Below are positions 1 to 11,439 of a stretch of 64,000 nt of DNA, piece after piece; position 1 is the stretch's first letter, and the number at the start of each line of letters is the position of its first letter. The notes under the pieces were generated by a model. It saw only the letters and a program-made list of their open reading frames with translations. It had not been told where the DNA came from and ran no database searches. Both the position numbers and the translations under genes were made by a program. Source of the stretch: Cyanophora paradoxa (taxonomy: Eukaryota > Glaucocystophyceae > Cyanophorales > Cyanophoraceae); the NCBI GenBank assembly GCA_004431415.1, contig QPMI01000441.1:35957-99956 (forward strand), read 5' to 3'.

Positions 1-1170
1 GGAATACTCATCGCTTAGCCAGACCTCGATGCGAACGTTCATGCCGCTCGGGGCAGTGATGCGCCTGAAGTTGTGCACGAGAGTTCAACGAATGTGAGCG
101 AGAATTACACGATATCGATAACAAATACGTTGCCCACCATTTCCGATCGAGGCTGTTGCTGTAGTCTCCAGGGGGTCCTTCTTCAAACACCGTCACGGTT
201 GTATTTACGCTAATTTCGCATGGGTTCCAGACCACGCAGGCTCCGTTTACCACTGGCGTTGCGCAAGCGAATTTCAATCAGGCTTGGGCACGAGACTCTG
301 CCTTTGCATGTATGGAGCACTCACGTCCAGAGACCAGCGGGGTAGGCGACGGACTCGGGGTTGGAGTGGGCGGCGGCGTGCTTACAACGACTGCGAAAGG
401 CAGGTTTGTGGCGTTCGCACCTGGGCGCCGACCTTCTAGCGTCCATGACCAAAACGTGAGACGCACCCGTACCCGTTTTAGAAAGCTGGAGTCGCACGAA
501 CGCAGCACTGTCTCTACCCCAACTATCAACGACACCGTCGTCGCCTGTAGCGGCAAATCTGCGAGCGCGGTTCACAAGATCAGATCAAATCAGATTGATA
601 TTGATTGGAATGCAGGCGCACATGGTGCAATTGTCCGGATCACTGCCGTACACAGAGAATTGCAGGTTCACTGCAGTCAGCGCCGGGCTGGCCGTGGTTA
701 CGGCCGTTCCCTCTGTGCTTGGATGTTCAAGGCTGCATCTCTAGCTATAAATGGTGTCGTAGGGACGCCGGCAGACGCACCGGAAATGCTGAATATACGT
801 GGTAGCGCTTCTTTGATTCCCAGCATGAGCACGTTGTGGACGAGACACCCGCCCAGAATGGGTCCTTGCGTCTGAGACCCGCCCTTGCTGAATCCGGGTA
901 CCCTTCCGAGGAAGTTGTAAACCCGACTGCCGGCCATGGAAGGCGACAAATCCACGGAGCTGAAAACGAAATTCAAGATCAGCTACAATCTTACAGAACT
1001 CATAACCCATCTCCAAAGTGATCTGCGCGCGTACGCACAAGACTTCGGCGGTGGTTGGGAAGTTATTAGGATTTATCCAGCCAACACGCCCAGCTGAGAT
1101 ATAGAGCTTCGAGCCTGCATCCAAGGGCTCCGTTGACAGATTCCGGGAGACGGGGAACGAAATTAGCACT
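1..1170 (-). CDS. CUB-type exon(s) with Pro/Thr/Ser linker, gene runs off left edge
   Basis: Minus-strand reading near 80-260 contains VFEEGPPGDYSNSLDRKWWA. This fits the start of a CUB domain (acidic-Gly, then Tyr..Asn, then an aromatic/Cys core) and is the third copy of a motif also found near 3,900-4,020 and 4,570-4,660. Just upstream in the gene (about 320-400) is a linker, STPPPTPTPSPSPTPL, typical of exposed extracellular spacers. Further exon-like readings extend to about 1,170. CUB domains are extracellular beta-sandwich modules that bind proteins or glycans, so an extracellular or cell-surface product is inferred. The 3' end lies outside the window. Exon limits are uncertain; the surest evidence is the repeated motif and the linker. 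Confidence 0.5.
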
Positions 1171-2040
1171 CAAATAGGCACCCATGCGAGCGCAGGCTGG
1201 AGCTTCCCGTGGGTTCAGTGAGTATGGGTTGGAATTTTGTTGTGCAATCTCTGTTCTCCAAGTGTTGTTTGCGATCGAGTAGCGGATAAGGTCGTTGCGG
1301 TATTCTTTCTCCTGGGTGAAAGGGTACGAGCTGACGCCAGGACACAATTTCGAATTGGTGAACCCTCCAACGACCTATTTGGCGATTTAATTGGAAAGAA
1401 TGCTTTAGCAGGCGGTCGAGGGAGGTCGAGGGGAGACAGAGTGCACCCAGACAGAGTTGTCATACACGGTCAGGCAGTGGCTGTATCGGCCGCAAGGCAG
1501 TGGGGAGGGCATATCGTATCGCGAGTCCAGAGTAATTGGGAACCTCCAGAAATTCGCGTATATATTGTCCCAATTTGTCGCACCGCCCGCACAATAAATA
1601 AAGGATCCTCCATCCCAGTCACACGAGTGGGCTTGAAAGCGAGCATGCATCTTTGCCGTTTGGTATTCCCATACGCTTGAAGCAGAGGCCGTCGGAGATG
1701 CATCTGCACGCGAGATTTAAGAGGCGCATGGAGTCTTTGAGACTGTTCCGTGCGCGTGTACATGTTCGGAGGCGAGCGTTGTAAATGAAATATGCGAGCT
1801 ACATGTACACGCGCACCGACGTCAGCAGTCCAAATATCGTTGAAGCCATTGTTGTAAGCGTCTCTTCCTCCAGAAACCATCAGGTAGCGGCGGTTGTTCC
1901 TCATAAAAAGCGTTCCCGCAGCTGATATTCGAGGACTGAATCCAGTGGCCAAAGACGTAATGGCGATCGGCTCTGCAAAGCGGCTTTAGAGAGCTAGCGT
2001 TAGATATCGCGCTGAAGTAATTATAGCGCAACGCAATCCG
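1171..2040 (-). CDS. Kelch-repeat-like exons
   Basis: Several minus-strand readings show the Kelch pattern of hydrophobic residues, a Gly-Gly pair and a downstream aromatic/Trp: RRYLMVSGGRDAYNNGFNDI followed by W (about 1,830-1,950), IYCAGGATNWDNIYANFWRF (about 1,540-1,640) and CGRYSHCLTVYDNSVWV (about 1,450-1,510). Kelch repeats form beta-propellers used in protein or carbohydrate binding. The blades are separated by frame changes consistent with short introns; the reverse strand around 1,755-1,830 is rich in palindromic TGTACATG-type sequence, as elsewhere in introns here. Lying between CUB-like blocks, this recalls the CUB/Kelch mix of attractin-like surface proteins, but homology to attractin itself is not claimed. 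Confidence 0.5.
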
Positions 2041-2520
2041 GCATTGGTTGGTGGGGGCGTAGGTGATGGGGTCGGCGACGCCGGAGCTGCGTATACGTCG
2101 CCGCGAAGATGTAAGGGCCGGGTGAGCGACGAAATGGATTTCCTACTTTGCGATACTGACCTACAAAGTATGAGTAGTAGTTTGCGGTGAATCCAGGGAA
2201 GGTCGAGCTGGGGTTGCTTTGGAACTCTACAAGGATGTGGTTGGCCGTGGAAGTGAAAGGCGTGAGGGCGCTCGCTGGACTCTTTCCCGAGAGCGTTACG
2301 CCAAGCTGGGTTACATTTTGCCCTTGGGCGTTGGAGGCAAAGACCTACGCGAGCTGCATGTAAATTTGTCGAGATCTGGCTGATGCTCAGAAGCTGCGCA
2401 CTTTAACGGTATCCTGGATAGCCTCAGTGTCGAAGGTAGCGACTGGGAAAGTGATTTGGATGCGATGATTCAGTGGAGCGGCTATGAGCCTGCCAAACAA
2501 ACGGAATCAATATCATGATT
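2041..2520 (-). CDS. Pro/Thr linker and weakly supported exon(s)
   Basis: The reverse strand near 2,045-2,095 reads as a Pro-Thr-Ser run with the same PTPSPTP pattern as the linkers near 340-400 and 12,780-12,830. The rest of the segment shows short open stretches but nothing I recognise. It probably joins the Kelch-like block to the CUB-like block upstream in the gene. Confidence 0.3.
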
Positions 2521-2707
2521 AAATTACATCTGAGGCCTTCAATTTTCATCGCCCGCCTGCAGCTGACCTCTAAATTTTCATCGCTCTATCGTCTGCGCAC
2601 GCATTTGCATGCTCACCATCTCAAAGTGATGCTGTTGGAATATTCGGTACCAAGCCAATCGGCAGTGCCAAATACTTTTCTCGAAGCATCACTAGTACCG
2701 GTTGCAT

Positions 2708-4103
2708 TCAACAGGCAGAACGATGAAATCTGCCACGGATCATACGAAGAGCACGGAAGCTCTGCGTGGAGCGGGTCAGATTCGGGCGGCACACGTACGC
2801 GTGTACAGTGCGATGGGCACCGACAGCCTTCACGGTAGCTGTGAACTTAGCGAATGGCCTAGGATCCGGAACAAGACTTGATCGCTTCTCGTAGGTAATA
2901 TATGCATGGCTGCCAGTCGTCCGGTAGACGATGGACGCAGCGTCCGTAAGATCAGCTGCCAAATTCATGTCCAGTTCGTCGGAGTATGCTCTGGAGGCTC
3001 CTGATCCAAAAAGCATCTGTTCAAACGTCTCGATTTCGCGACTGATCATGATGGATTAATTAAAATTTTTACCTTGAAGTTACCAATTCCCCGGACCCCA
3101 GACGTAGGAGCTATGGGTTGCAACGTCTCGAATTTGATCTCCAAGCCCATTCCTGGGGGTGCATTGAAATACCTAATCATGACATATTTTCAATATCAGT
3201 CAGATCGAGATCGAAAATCTGTTGAATGAAGCACCATCGAATGTCGGTGAAAGCTTGGTGGCTTTCATCAACTCCGAAAGAGAGCGCTGTTATTGTAACA
3301 TTACGCATGCACTCTCTCTCCGATACGCACTCCAAAACTGGACAGACCCTCGTTGGAAGGCGGTGGCACTCCCTACAGAGCGCACGCGCACCGTCAAGAA
3401 GCGGAATTGCCGCGTATTCCGCGATGAATCCGTCGTCGACGATAGCATGATTGCTGGTGAAGCGCACAAGCACAGCGTTTGCAGCCGCCGTCGTTCTCAC
3501 CGTACTTTGAATGATATCCGTGTTTAAAGATCCAGAAAAAATAGAAGGGACTTTGTAGCCTTCAAGATCCGACGACCTCGTTTCAACCGGTAACGTCGAT
3601 AAACGTTGATAAACGTCTGTGAAATTTGACCAAAGGCCATCCAGGGATGTGAAAAACGGTCGGGATGTATTCAATGCGTATATCTGCACACGCACGGACG
3701 TCGACATGTACCGAAACCGAAAACGATTTAACCATACATGTACAACGACAGTGCGCACCTCAACGAAGTCCCTACTCGGTTCAGTCGCCAAGTGGAGGAA
3801 ACGCAGCCTGATGCGCTGGTTAAGAGGAGCCCCGATTAACCTGCCCGTATGGTCGTAATGATCAGAAGAAGAACCAGACACAGAAGGGACAGCGATCCAA
3901 GTCAGACAAGACGCGCACCAGTAGCGTTGCAAATTATTCGCGTAGGAGGTACTGGAAGGCCCCTCTTCAAACGTATCGTCGACGTCCGTTGCGATTAGCC
4001 GGCACGGGTTGAACAAAGCGCATCTCACATCTGCGCGGATATATATGATCATGACACACATATGAAGGCTGCGCCGAGCGCTAGCGCCGCCTGGTAAAAT
4101 CAA
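2708..4103 (-). CDS. CUB-domain exons (at least one nearly complete, one C-terminal half)
   Basis: Minus-strand 3,177-4,103 is an uninterrupted reading of about 300 codons. It begins a CUB-like motif, FEEGPSSTSYANNLQRYWCA, and further on has VLVRFTSNHAIVDDGFIAEY, the classic CUB ending (hydrophobic-x-F-x-S-N/D ... G-F-x-A-x-Y). The block at 2,708-3,049 carries a second ending: IVYRTTGSHAYITYEKRS followed by FAKFTATV. Cysteines occur at plausible disulphide positions (CRECHRLPTRVC). Introns are likely inside the long reading, since its middle is less CUB-like. The role inferred is extracellular ligand binding. This is the clearest CUB evidence in the gene. Confidence 0.6.
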
Positions 4104-4569
4104 ATTGAATGCGCACTTTCAGCCCTGAACTGAGCTTTGAACCCGTGCCCTGAGCTGCGATTGTTGGACTGGAAGACCAGATAAGCCCGGCTGCTGCTCG
4201 ACTTCAGAATTCGAACAGGAGGTATGTTCGCGATTGAGATGTCTGGATGGTCTTCAGACGAAAAGATCATCACGCCGCTCTCGGCATCCCCATCGTAAAC
4301 CTGATAGCTCCAGATTTTGGTCCGATAATTTAAAAATTCGAATTCAGCATCGCAGGTTTGGACTCACGTGCAGTTTGTCTCCGGGCTGCATACTCCAGAA
4401 AATAAACTCAATGATGATGCCCTTCGGAAGAGCAGCCGTACTGTCTTCGGCGGTGATTGACCTGATTATGAGCGAGAGGGAGCGCGATGGGAGGCGTACG
4501 AGTCAGCTACGCAGCATGCGGGTTTGACATCTAGATCCTGTTGCGCACGCGAGCTTGTAATGCGCATGC

Positions 4570-5370
4570 TCACCATTGTCTTGTCACGTTTGTCGGGTAC
4601 AGCATCCCAGTCGGGCCCTCCTCGAGCTCCTGGACTTCACTCGTAGCCGATAGCGGACATGGCGGGTTGTAGAAGTTGCACCGAGATTCTGCGCATGCGA
4701 AAGAGAATGAGATTTGTGGGGACTTGAAACTCGGGATCGCAACACGAAGCGTGGGAAATCTCACCAACAGCCTTGAATACGGCTGCAAATCCGTCTGGTC
4801 TGCCATAGGCAGGCAGCACCGTCCGGTTTTCATAGACCAAAAAGGCATCCTTGCTCGTTCTATACCGCCCGCTTGGCAGATCCGGATTGAAAGGAGGCGG
4901 GAAGTCTCGACGACTCCAATCGGAAAATTGAAGGCTGGCTATCAAGGGTGCGGCGCTCGTGGTGCCGTCGTACAACTACGTTGCAAAATGCAAATCAGGT
5001 TTAATTATAAGCCAAACCTTGCATACGCATTCACAGCAGAAAGAAGGCCCACACGTACATGTACAGTATCGTTTGGTAGACCAATGTCAAAACGAGAGAA
5101 ACTTATTTCAATTCCATAGCCGCTATCCGCTCTTATTAACCTGGGAACATTAAGGTCATGGTCGGTATCAGGCGCGTTCGCTTCCCAAAAAACTGTTTTG
5201 TTTAATCCTTTAAAGTTTGTTGGAATCACCGTGCACGCACCAGCTGCGAGTGACAGAGGATGCCGAGCCTCCTTCCAGAGTGGCAAGGGTTGCAGTTGCT
5301 TGCAGGCTGCATTGCAATTGGAAAGCGCACTGTGAGCTTGATGTGTTTCGATCAGATGGATCTGCACAAA
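4570..5370 (-). CDS. CUB-domain exons
   Basis: The reading at 4,570-4,660 gives CPLSATSEVQ then ELEEGPTGMLYPTNVTRQW, matching the CUB-start motif of the neighbouring copies. Upstream, 4,640-4,975 reads as a well-composed exon (LIASLQFSDWSRRDFPPPF; VLPAYGRPDGFAAVFKAVGE). At 5,005-5,230 another exon contains NKTVFWEANAPDTDHD and DIGLPNDTVHVRVGLLSAV, a beta-rich pattern. The repeated layout with 2,708-4,103 suggests tandem duplication of a CUB-plus-beta-sandwich unit. Exon borders were not resolved. Confidence 0.5.
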
Positions 5371-5570
5371 AAGTGTGCATTGTCAAGCAGAGGAGCCACA
5401 TATACAACACCACCATAACCCGCAATCACTGTGCAAACCCGCGGCTCGGAAACGCGCAACGAAGCCCATCCACGATAATTCACCAGAGCCAACAGATGTT
5501 ATCTCAAACTGGCCGTCAGCTGCCATCTTTATATGGGCCCGGGGCCCAAGCGTTATTACGGATCGTGGCG

Positions 5571-6430
5571 TTAATGGGATGCCAGTGTCGTTGTTGGCCG
5601 ATAGCTGCAGCCTCGCCAGAGGCTCTGAACTTTGCTCGAATCCACCGCGGATCTATTAGCAAGGTCAGGACGGAATGTCGATGGCACTTGGCAAAACGCG
5701 CACCTCGACATAGAATTGACGGGGGAGATCGAAGCTCGATATTTCAATGTGAACGCTCTTTCCGGCAGGGGCCTCAAAGAACCTGGGCGCCAAATTGGAT
5801 CGGATTGCTGACAATGATGGACCCGGTCAATAGATGTTCGCCGTACCAGAACGTGGGTTGGAAATCTTCCAAAATTGCGTCTTGCAGCGACAGGCCATCC
5901 TCCACCCACCGCCAATTTGGCCGGGCAGAACAGGGCGGGTCGCGCGGGCATTCCGCTTCGAGAGGATAATCCATGAGCATCTTGCGTCCAGTGGGATGCG
6001 TGACCACTCGGTAACGCGCGTTAATCGTGACACCGGACATATCGCTGACGCTGTGCTGATGCCATTTGGTGCGGGAGACCGTCGCAGCGTCCACCACGAG
6101 GAAGTTGATAAACCTCGGCGACCGCCAAGCCGAAAAGTGGGTTTTAAAAGCGATGGGGAGCTTAGCCGCAGCATCTGCTGCACTCTCTATGACGACGCGA
6201 TCTCTGTGCTCGCCTCCGTCTCGCAGAGCTGGCAGGCCAGTTCCGTAAATCCCTTCAAACTGTACGCGTGCAACAATAAGAGGTCGGACCCAGTGGACGC
6301 TGGATCGTCTAACTGGAAACGAATCTCGTAGCGCACAGTTATAGTCAAAGGGTAGTTCACAGAGCCCGAGAACAATATGCCAATTATCTCGAACTCGACT
6401 CTCGAGGCGTTCCACCCGTTCTCGATTTTG
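5571..6430 (-). CDS. Beta-rich extracellular-type exons, family not recognised
   Basis: Two adjoining minus-strand exons look real. One covers about 6,240-6,375 (LTITVRYEIRFQLDDPASTG). A long one at about 5,790-6,200 contains KLPIAFKTHFSAWRSPRFIN, GVTINARYRVVTHPTGRKML and DAILEDFQPTFWYGEHLLTG. The alternating hydrophobic pattern, two Cys near ECPRDPPC and Asn-rich loops fit an extracellular beta-sandwich. No named family is claimed. The position between CUB-like and fibronectin-like blocks suggests it belongs to the same protein. Confidence 0.5.
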
Positions 6431-8040
6431 CTATATATATGGCGAAGGAAATCTTAACGAGTCAGTACCAGAGCGAGCGCAACATTGGAGCACAAAGTAA
6501 ATGCGTCCGCACATTCTGGAGAGCTGTGAGTTCTCTCCCATCGTTATGTTCGTCCACTCCGTCGAACTCGGCAGCCAGCAAGTGTGAATTCGATCGACTT
6601 TGTGATGCGCAAGCTCGCAGTAGCGCCTCCGGATGGGACACGTCGGAAATTGAGCTGGAACCCTGTTGTCGAACGACGAGACGTTTAGCTCTCCGAAATA
6701 CCCGGGGAGCACATTGGTCCCCAAGAAGTCGCCGCTGTCGGCCGCGGGCTTTGCCAGTTCGTCCGCTGCGTCAGATTGCTGGGCCACGCCGTTTGACGAA
6801 ACGCGCCAGAAGAAATCACTGTAGAATCCAAACTCCAAGGCCGGCGTGGAAGGGCCAAGAGACATGAAGGACGGAGAGTCAGCCGCGAGCACAGTCGAGG
6901 CTGCGGGCGACTGCCGAGAGCCAGCTGCAACGAAAGCTCGGCACTCGTAGGCTGTGAATGGGCTCAGGTTCACAAGACTAAATCTTGCCAGTGCAAGTTT
7001 TGGAAGTACTCCCTCGAATCGTTTCCCGCAAATTTGTAGCGCCTTCCGGGTCGGGCTGGTGCTGTCGCGCAGGAAGGGCTCCCCCGAAAAGCCAATATAA
7101 TCAGTCATGTTGACGGCCAGCACGGAGCTGCCTTGCGGGTTGCACTCGATCACTGCTGTTTCCGGAGCTGCGTCCCAGATGCGGGTGCTGTAAACGAAGG
7201 CTGTGGCGGTGGTGGCCGACGTGCGAACGAGCTGAAGAAGAGGCGCGGCAGGGTCCCATTCCACGGCGTCGACACCTGAGACCGGGCGCGTTGCAAAGTT
7301 CGCCGCGCTCGCCGAGGTGTACTTTTCACACAGCGTCTGCACATTAGACGAGGCGTTGTTGTTTCCGTAAGTGCTTTCGAGCTCGCTGTTGCTGAACGTC
7401 CGACTGACGCGCGAACACGCCTCAGCAAGCAACGAGTCACGTGTAAGGTCGATCACGCGGATGGCGAAGTCTCCGTTTGGCTGCCTGTAGCGGATCGCCA
7501 TGTAGTCGCTGAAGAAACGCGAGTTATTAAAATAAAATGGAAAATAAGCGAGAATATTCTCACCCATTGTCGCTAGGAATCGGCACTGCTGGCAAGATAT
7601 TGGTGCCGGACTCGTCGACGAAAGTCTCATCGACAGGGACCGTGCGAACGTTCTCGCTGGACTGAACTTGCGCGCCCTTTTCCAGATCGTACATGTTGAG
7701 CTCCGTTTGCGATTGCCACACAGCGATAAACCGTCCTGCCAATCGCGCGGTTTAGTGCAATTGCAACTGATCAGCGCGCGCGAGCTCGAGGCGCAAGAAA
7801 ATGGCAAGGACGGATGGCGCTCGCACCGTTTTTGGAGGTTCTGGGAGCGTACAATCCGAACTTGAGCTTTAAACCCTTTGAATCCAAAGATGTTGTTTCA
7901 TCTGCAGCTGGTGTACTAGTGCTGCCAACGCTAGAGCTAACAACTCTGGCGGCATCCCATACGGCATCCTTTGAACTGTATCCGATGGCCGAGACGGAAT
8001 CCACAATCCACAGTGTCGAGCCGTTCGAGGACAAATAAAC
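6431..8040 (-). CDS. Long exons with a fibronectin-III-like segment
   Basis: This is one of the best open stretches of the window: about 400 codons on the minus strand between 6,530 and 7,560, with a likely intron near 7,530-7,565 and further exons to about 8,034. The segment LARFSLVNLSPFTAYECRAF then VAAGSRQSPAASTVLA has the fibronectin-III signature (L-x-P-x-T-x-Y-x-C/x-V-x-A). Nearby readings such as GRFIAVWQSQTELNMYDLEK and SNGSTLWIVDSVSAIGYSSK resemble propeller blades. Asn-x-Ser/Thr sequons are frequent (NNSRF, NMTDY, NVSSF), consistent with a glycosylated extracellular product. It probably continues the CUB/Kelch protein. Confidence 0.55.
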
Positions 8041-8169
8041 AGAGCAGTCCGCTGTGAGGTTAACGTTGCAGTCAGCTAGGGCTAGCTATATAGCTCTACA
8101 TATTCTTTTGGAGAACGGATGAAGATCAATGACAGACGAGCTCACCGTATGTAGATCTGAGAAGAATTA

Positions 8170-9880
8170 TTACGATCGAATGTACGTAGAATTCGAATGA
8201 GCAATCGCATAATGTATTAAAGCAAACTCACCCCCCGCGAGCATTTTTGATGACACGATGCTTTGAGTCAACGTAATCGAAAAACCTGCGCACGATTCGA
8301 TATGAACGGCACAGTTTGAACAGCTTGAAAACAGCTTGAACGAACTTATTTCCTTCGATGGTCGACTGCCTGCTTGTTGTTGGGTTGTCAAGAACGTTGT
8401 CGGGCGATGGAATGCCTGCGAGAATAAAATAATCAGCGGCTTTTATAATTATGAGAGCAAACATTACGGCGGCGCGCCTGGCCGACAACCGTAATTTTAA
8501 AAGCGTTTCATTGCAATTGCGTGTGTGCGCGTCACTCACAGATCCACGACGAGAAGACTTTGGCTTTCCCAATAGAAGATGCGTCGGCAGGAGCGCATAG
8601 ATTTGGCGAGATTGGCCCAGTGCGGCTCAGGGACCTTCAGGGCACCTCGGATGCTCCACATATTTTGCTAGACGCGCGGACCCATGAGTAGCGCTTAGAA
8701 CAGACAAAACTGCACGTGCTCAGCGACGAACCATGCCCGAAGCAAGGGCCGAACGCTGGGCTGAGAGAAGCACAACCGTCTCGATGTCCTCTGCGTATCC
8801 CCCTTGCACGGAGCTGCAAGAGCGATGCAGGCAAATATAAGCTTCGATTGGCTGGTTGGATCACTTGACCAGCTGCAGGAATTCGGCACCTGATCGTGAA
8901 AGAATTCTGACTGTCCGAGCCTTCCGACGCGAAGAGGTCGTAGTCGAAGTCGTTCCAGTCAAACTTTCTGTCAGACACAACGCCATATGAGCTGAAGCAG
9001 AAGAAGCAGAGGGACGCGTCTCTGTTAAATCCGGCGGCGTGTTGAATGTCTGGGGCGAAAGCCCAATCAAGAACTCGCGATCGAAAGCACAACAATAAAT
9101 AAAAATGAACACCGTATGCATGAAAGTAAGCTTCCTTCTCGGAGCCGGTGGCAGAATTCTTTAGAACCTGCTGTAAATCAAAGACATTCCGTTTGTACGC
9201 TGTGCAGTCCTCCAATTCTCGACTTTCTCGATCTGGTATGTCTTTGACCGAAGTAGAAGTCCGAATGAAACAAGTTTCTTTCATCCTGAAAAAGTTGTCG
9301 CTAATGCTGGGCTTGAAAAGCTCCTTCCGCACTGCGTCCATATTTTCAAAGATCGACCAGGACTTATCACTGCTTGAGACTGGTAGCCCCTGAGGACACA
9401 TAGATTAATGCAGGAAGCGCGCCGAGCTGTCAAGCGCGCACATTTTCGTCGAGGGTGTAGACAATGCCAGCCAATGCCGCGTATCCCTGGGGGGCCGATG
9501 GTCCAAGGTTATCGTGCACGAAAGCGATTGGCTGCGCACGTAGCGTTCGCGATCGATTCGGCAATGGGATTGGGAGGAGAAATGTAGGGAGGGCGAGGTA
9601 AACCTGATAGTGCTCCGAAGGATGTGGGAAGAAGTTTGCCTCGGGTGGCCGAATAGGTAGGTTATTGGGCACGACGTGGCAGCTTGCAAGCAGACCGTTG
9701 CAATTTCTGTTGTTCTGGGTGAGAAAAGGCTGTCTGTTCGCGTCGGCAGTTGTGCAATTCGGACAGATTCCGGTAGTTGCAAACGGATAGAAGTTCAGGT
9801 TTGTGCGGACAGTTAGCGTGTATTCGCTGCCGTACTTCGACTGAATGAGAGGAACGCGAGTAGCAGTCGACACCTGATAC
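8170..9880 (-). CDS. Exons of the same large minus-strand protein, no family recognised
   Basis: Coherent minus-strand readings: about 8,230-8,410 (TTSRQSTIEGNKFVQAVFKL), 8,870-9,060 (VLDWAFAPDIQHAAGFNRDA; RKFDWNDFDYDLFASEGSDS), 9,150-9,395 (SWSIFENMDAVRKELFKPSI) and 9,430-9,873 (SKYGSEYTLTVRTNLNFYPF; CPNCTTADANRQPFLTQNN). They are separated by AT-richer intron-like stretches. The last exon has paired Cys and an Asn sequon. The readings lie in one direction with the blocks on either side. No domain could be assigned; a propeller or beta-sandwich is plausible from the hydrophobic alternation. Confidence 0.45.
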
Positions 9881-9946
9881 GTGAACTCGGTATCCCACGG
9901 CAGCGTTTCCGGCCCCCTACGCCAGGTCCTGCAATCGACCGCGAAG

Positions 9947-11425
9947 TCAAAGCGCAGCGTAATTTAAAAAAGATATGAATGGCGCTTGCCATGTATTTCT
10001 CGTTTGTAGAAGAGCCGGATGCTCGCATTTGTCGTTCCCAGAGTTGCTGTTCGTCAGCAGGCTCCCTCCGGTGGCGGACAGAGCCAAGAGCCCGCCGCTC
10101 AGCGGGTGCTCGCCGAGCCCTGGGAATGAAGAAGCCCCGGCATCAGCGACCTGTCTCGAGACGTACGACGGAGCCGCTGGTTTCAAAACTGACGCACAGC
10201 GGAAGCCCAGGCTGGGGTTGTTGCAGTCGGGGCACAGGTCAGAGGCAAACTCCGTCGCCGGGCGACCTCCCGGCTGCCTGCCGAGCGTGTGCTGCATAGA
10301 GACCAGCTGTGATCCAGAAATAATTTGCGTGGGTTGCATGAGGTTACGCAGATCTTGCTTGTCAACGTCCCAAACGGCGGTCTTTGCTTGTCCGACAAGA
10401 ATAAAGTGGCACGACAAATTTTTTGTCAGGAAAATGCCACTGTTCGGTCCAAGCAAATCACCCTTTGACGCATCGGCATTCAAGTACTCCAGCGTTTCAT
10501 CGTTGAGCGTGGTGAGCGTGCTGCCAAGATCGCCGTCGTACAAAGTCATGCCCTGTCCGAGTTCGATTGCAATTGGATCTGGAGTCAGCTGCAGCGATCG
10601 GGAATGCACATCAAGCTCTAAGTGCTCAAACATGTACTCACTTTTAGTAGGACGCGTGCGGAGCCGTATTCCCTCGCGTTTGCTGCTGCTAGCTTCATGC
10701 GGGCAAAATTGCCGCTTTTGTCTGCAAACAAAATCTGACGGTCGTCCTTTTGAAGAACAACCGTCCGGATTGCACTGGTAAGTGCTTTGACCTGGATCTA
10801 CGCAAAATAAAAAACCATGAACGGCGACGTCGATCAAATACCGCGGTGAGGACCATCCATCGAGGAAAATGGTGAGGACATGTATGCACGCGCACCGCTT
10901 GCGTATCAAGAGGAATGTCCGCCAGGTTACGGATCTCATTGATTGCGGCATCCCCCTGATCGTTGCCAACCACTACAAGGCTTCCAGAACGCTCCCCGAG
11001 CAAAGCAATCTGAGAGCAACACTCGTTGCATCGCGCCAACCCCTGTTCTATCGGTAATGGACGGAGAACGAGCAGCGGCGCACCACACGGCGGCGACGGA
11101 GGAGGTCGAGTGGTGAGCCCGTGTAGGCGCTTCCGCATCCTGCGCGCAAGCTCATCAGAGAGCTCAAGAGAGCGTACACCACGAAGGGCTCAGCTTACCA
11201 AGCTCAGTGACAGGCCAGTATTCAAAGGGGTCCTCTGCACGAAGTGGGACGAACACAAGCTGCTGCCGCACGCAGGAGGCCGAATTCGATGGGCTGTTAC
11301 GGAGAACGAGGGCGCCCAGCCCCGTCATGAACCGGTTGTTTTCCTGCGCGTAGCATCTATCAGATGGCTATTTTTAGAGCAGAACGTGCACATTCAATTA
11401 ACGTCAGCCCTCCAAAAAATGTAGT
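9947..11425 (-). CDS. Propeller-like exons
   Basis: The main exon (about 9,990-10,640) reads on the minus strand with GQGMTLYDGDLGSTLTTLND, CHFILVGQAKTAVWDVDKQD and PLSGGLLALSATGGSLLTNS. The next (about 10,880-11,045) has CSQIALLGERSGSLVVVGND followed by QGDAAINEIRNLADIPLD. A further exon at about 11,205-11,345 reads NRFMTGLGALVLRNSPSNSA ... EDPFEYWPVTEL and ends at a GTAAGC donor. The repeating pattern (hydrophobic strand, Gly-Ser-Gly turn, strand ending in V-W-D/N) is that of WD-like blades, but too divergent to count them. This region lies C-terminal to the coiled coils of the TIR gene. Confidence 0.5.
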
Positions 11426-11439
11426 GGAGAACGTTGCAA

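Noticed and set aside
5217-5969. 250-codon plus-strand open frame
   Set aside because: It overlaps well-composed minus-strand exons and has no recognisable motif.
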